This document shows, piece by piece, positions 62,011 to 64,000 of a stretch of DNA of 64,000 bases. The first letter of the stretch is position 1; each line of letters opens with the position of its first letter. The DNA is from JAEUQQ01 sp963697285 (lineage in GTDB: Bacteria > Acidobacteriota > Vicinamibacteria > Vicinamibacterales > JAFNAJ01): NCBI GenBank assembly GCA_963697285.1, contig CAVONI010000002.1:496001-560000 (forward strand). Direction: 5' to 3'. The notes beneath the pieces were generated by a model. That model searched no databases. It worked only from the letters and a program-made list of their open reading frames with translations, and was not told the DNA's origin. Both the position numbers and the translations under genes were made by a program.

Positions 62011-63008
62011 CCTGGGACCGCATCCAGCGCGACTACGCGAAGACGGCCAAGCCGCGCGCCATCGAGGGTGTCGGCGACATCTACCTGATTCGCCCCCTGG
62101 GATTCCTCCTGGTCGAAGGGCTCAGGCGGACCCCGGCAACACCGACGTTCGTGTCGATCCTGGCGGTGCTCGCCGGGTGGATGTGCGCCGCGTGCTACTA
62201 CGCGTCGGTGCGGAACGGCATGGTGCCGACGCTGGCGGTCGCAGGTGCGTTGGCGATGCTCCTGCACAGCGCACTCGACAGCGCTGACGGGCAACTGGCG
62301 CGCCTCCTGGGGAGGAGCACTCCTCTCGGGCGCATCATCGACGGTCTCTGCGACAACCTCGCATTCGGCGCCATCTACGTCGCGATCTGCCTCGGGCACT
62401 GGTCTCGCGACCAGCGTTTCCCCGTGGGTGTCGTGGCGCTCGCGCTGCTTGCCGGGGTGTCGCACTCGGTCCAGAGTTCGCTGGTCGAATACGCGCGGAC
62501 GCTCTACATGCAATGCGTTCATGGAGCCCGCGACCTCGCGGAGGCGCGCCCCTCGACACGCCCGCGGCAGCGCGACGCGGGCTGGGGTGGCCGGCTGCTC
62601 CATGGGCTGCACGGGTTCTACTACCGGCAACAGCGGGCCGTCCTGAGGTCGACCGACACGCTCGAGCAAGCGATCGCCGTGTGGGCGGCCGAGCATCCCC
62701 ACCGGTCGCACGCGCTGGCAGAACGGTACGAGGCCAGCCACCGATGGCTGTTGCCATACTGGACGCTGTTCGCCTCGAACGCGCACAAGCTCGGGATCGT
62801 GGGGGCGGCCTTCATCCCCTCGTGGCCTGGCGGCTTCTGGAGCGCGCTCGGGATGGCCTGGTATTTCGTCTTCGTGCTCGCCTTGAACCTCGCCGCACCA
62901 TTCCTGCTGCTGGCGCAGGCGCGTGCCGACGCGCGACTGATCGCCGATCTCGAGGCACTCGCCGTGCTCCCGTCGACCGAGAGGTCCCGGAATGGACGTC
63001 CGGCATGA
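62007..63008 (+). CDS. CDP-alcohol phosphatidyltransferase-family membrane enzyme
   Basis: A 333-residue membrane protein. The family signature D-x2-DG-x2-AR-x8-G-x3-D-x3-D is exact: Asp91, Asp94, Gly95, Ala98, Arg99, Gly108, Asp112 and Asp116. Helices lie at about 47-66, 72-90, 117-130, 139-155 and 285-310. The enzyme moves a phospho-alcohol group from a CDP-alcohol to a second alcohol. The middle part (about 160-270) is a long hydrophilic insert with no known motif. It overlaps the GT4 gene and the nucleotidyltransferase gene by four bases each, so its CDP-alcohol donor may be made by the latter. Confidence 0.88.
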   Translation: MTWDRIQRDYAKTAKPRAIEGVGDIYLIRPLGFLLVEGLRRTPATPTFVSILAVLAGWMCAACYYASVRNGMVPTLAVAGALAMLLHSALDSADGQLARLLGRSTPLGRIIDGLCDNLAFGAIYVAICLGHWSRDQRFPVGVVALALLAGVSHSVQSSLVEYARTLYMQCVHGARDLAEARPSTRPRQRDAGWGGRLLHGLHGFYYRQQRAVLRSTDTLEQAIAVWAAEHPHRSHALAERYEASHRWLLPYWTLFASNAHKLGIVGAAFIPSWPGGFWSALGMAWYFVFVLALNLAAPFLLLAQARADARLIADLEALAVLPSTERSRNGRPA

Positions 63009-63790
63009 GCGCCGTCGATGCCCGGCACGTCGGAGGCGTCACCGATTGCCTCATCATCGCCGCCGGTGATGGCAGTCGGCTCGCGCGACACGGACCATCG
63101 AAACCGCTAGTGCGCGTCGGTGGCGTACCACTGATTGACCGCGTCATGACCACGGCGTCACTGGCCGGACTGCGTCGTTTTCATGTCGTCACGGGTCACC
63201 GCGCCGACGAACTCGAGCAGCACGTGAGCCAGGAAGCCGCCCGCTGCCAACTCGACGTCCACTTCGTACGCAACCGACACTGGGATCAACCAAACGGTGT
63301 ATCGGTGCGATGCGCCGCCGATACGCTGCCCGAACGCTTCGTGCTGCTCATGTCTGACCACCTCTTCGCGGCATCAATGCTCGAGGGTGTGCTCCAGGCA
63401 GGGGTCGACGAGGGTGGCGTGGTTCTCGCTGTCGATCGCAGGGTTGAGGCACATCCGACCGTCGATCTCGACGACGTGACGCGAGCCTTCGTCGAAGGCG
63501 ACCGCCTGTGCGCCATCGGCAAGGGGCTGGTGCCGTACAACGCCTTCGACACAGGTGTCTTCCTCTGCACGCAGGCGATCTTCGCCGCACTCGACGACAG
63601 CAGCCGACACGGCGACGACTCGTTGTCTGGCGGGATTCGAGTGCTGGCATCACGCGGGCGCGTGCGAACGGTCGATGTGGGTGATCACGTCTGGATCGAC
63701 GTCGACGACGACCGGGCGCTCACGTTGGCGGCACGGCTCTTCCCGATCGCGCGGGAGTCGGATTCGTGCCGCCCTCCCGCCACGACGTGA
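63005..63790 (+). CDS. NTP transferase, inositol-1-phosphate cytidylyltransferase-like
   Basis: A 261-residue cytoplasmic nucleotidyltransferase. N-terminal nucleotide loop LIIAAGDGSRLARHGPSKPLVRVGGVPL holds the GxGxRL motif (21-26) and Lys33 in SKPL. MSDHLF (116-121) supplies the metal/nucleotide Asp. These stretches look like IPCT, which makes CDP-inositol from CTP and inositol-1-phosphate for DIPPS-type phosphotransferases. A sugar-1-phosphate nucleotidyltransferase is the alternative. The overlapping upstream CDP-alcohol phosphotransferase gene fits the IPCT/DIPPS pairing. Substrate is inferred. Confidence 0.75.
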   Translation: MSAVDARHVGGVTDCLIIAAGDGSRLARHGPSKPLVRVGGVPLIDRVMTTASLAGLRRFHVVTGHRADELEQHVSQEAARCQLDVHFVRNRHWDQPNGVSVRCAADTLPERFVLLMSDHLFAASMLEGVLQAGVDEGGVVLAVDRRVEAHPTVDLDDVTRAFVEGDRLCAIGKGLVPYNAFDTGVFLCTQAIFAALDDSSRHGDDSLSGGIRVLASRGRVRTVDVGDHVWIDVDDDRALTLAARLFPIARESDSCRPPATT

Positions 63791-64000
63791 TCACGATGGG
63801 AAGGGCCGCGGTGGTCCCCATCGACATGGTGTTCACGTGGGTGGATGGCACCGACCCCGCGCACCTGCGCGAGCGGCGCCGGTGCGAGGCGCACGAGGAC
63901 GCCACCATCGGGCCCGCGACACGTGCCGACGGTCGGCTCGCGGGTCGCTTCGAGCAGGCCGGCGAGATCGTCGCGAGCGTGAACAGCGTGCTCAGGTACC
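63787..64000 (+). CDS. Stealth-family phosphotransferase, N-terminal part (cut by window edge)
   Basis: Only the first 71 residues are visible. PIDMVFTWVDGTDPAHLRERR is the Stealth CR1 motif (about residues 11-31), and GRFEQAGEIVASVNSVLRY matches the start of CR2 (usual form RF..ELRYSLRS). Stealth proteins transfer a hexose-1-phosphate from a nucleotide sugar to make phosphodiester-linked polymers such as capsules. I chose GTG 63787 because it overlaps the previous stop (GTGA); ATG 63796 is in frame and possible. The gene continues beyond the window. Confidence 0.8.
   Translation, partial: MITMGRAAVVPIDMVFTWVDGTDPAHLRERRRCEAHEDATIGPATRADGRLAGRFEQAGEIVASVNSVLRY

Noticed and set aside
62513..63790. 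A longer nucleotidyltransferase starting at 62513
   Set aside because: The upstream part overlaps the CDP-alcohol transferase out of frame; the ATG at 63005 opens the nucleotide-binding loop.

Overview
The window looks like chromosomal DNA of a high-GC Acidobacteriota, most probably class Vicinamibacteria (Luteitalea-like). This is inferred from gene style, not from a marker gene. The hallmarks are a VWFA protein of the acidobacterial secreted type, a PknB-like kinase fused to a TPR tail, carboxypeptidase-regulatory-domain TonB receptors, many exported peptidases (M14 twice, S9, M20, M19, M48) and very GC-rich coding sequence with long antisense shadow frames.

Layout. 1-3.5 kb: an NtrC-type response regulator, its frameshifted sensor kinase and a small membrane protein, all on the minus strand. 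3.7-6.7 kb: an exported M20 peptidase and a solitary DGQHR/DndB-like protein. 6.9-15.5 kb: M14 carboxypeptidase, S9 peptidase, Ser/Thr kinase-TPR and an alkyltransferase (ogt). 15.6-17.8 kb: a membrane acyltransferase, a small propeller-repeat protein and OsmC. 18.0-20.6 kb: a ferrous iron uptake operon, feoA-feoB plus a small Cys-rich FeoB partner. 20.7-24.7 kb: an M19 dipeptidase and a probable zinc/metal TonB receptor with a small CxxCH membrane protein. 25.0-29.4 kb: two HD-GYP proteins. 29.5-37.6 kb: a second M14 protein, typA/bipA, another TonB receptor and an EamA exporter.

37.7-49.0 kb is the bioenergetic core on the minus strand: nuoA-C-D-H-J-K-L-M-N, a 102-bp inverted-repeat element, then atpZ-atpI-atpB-atpE. 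The nuo cluster lacks B, E, F, G and I, which are exactly the iron-sulfur subunits. The atp cluster lacks all F1 genes and subunits b and delta. Subunit c carries a Gln/Glu-Ser pattern typical of sodium-binding rotors.

49.2-54.5 kb: two VWFA proteins, a CobA-HemD fusion, a proline-racemase-family enzyme with a Cys/Ser active site, and a small coiled-coil protein with a basic tail behind a palindrome-rich promoter. 54.8-60.2 kb: a Tyr/Gly/Arg-rich secreted protein, then an operon of CHASE2-adenylate/guanylate cyclase, M48 peptidase and a MscS channel carrying a cyclic-nucleotide domain. tRNA-Glu(CTC) follows at 60.25 kb. 60.8 kb to the edge: a tightly overlapping operon of glycosyltransferase, CDP-alcohol phosphotransferase, sugar/inositol-phosphate nucleotidyltransferase and a truncated Stealth phosphotransferase, suggesting synthesis of a phosphodiester-containing surface glycan.

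Four arrays of a GC-rich palindromic repeat (core TAGGGGCCGC) sit directly at gene 3' ends, and in four cases the TAG of the repeat is the stop codon. I saw no phage, transposase gene, CRISPR array or rRNA.
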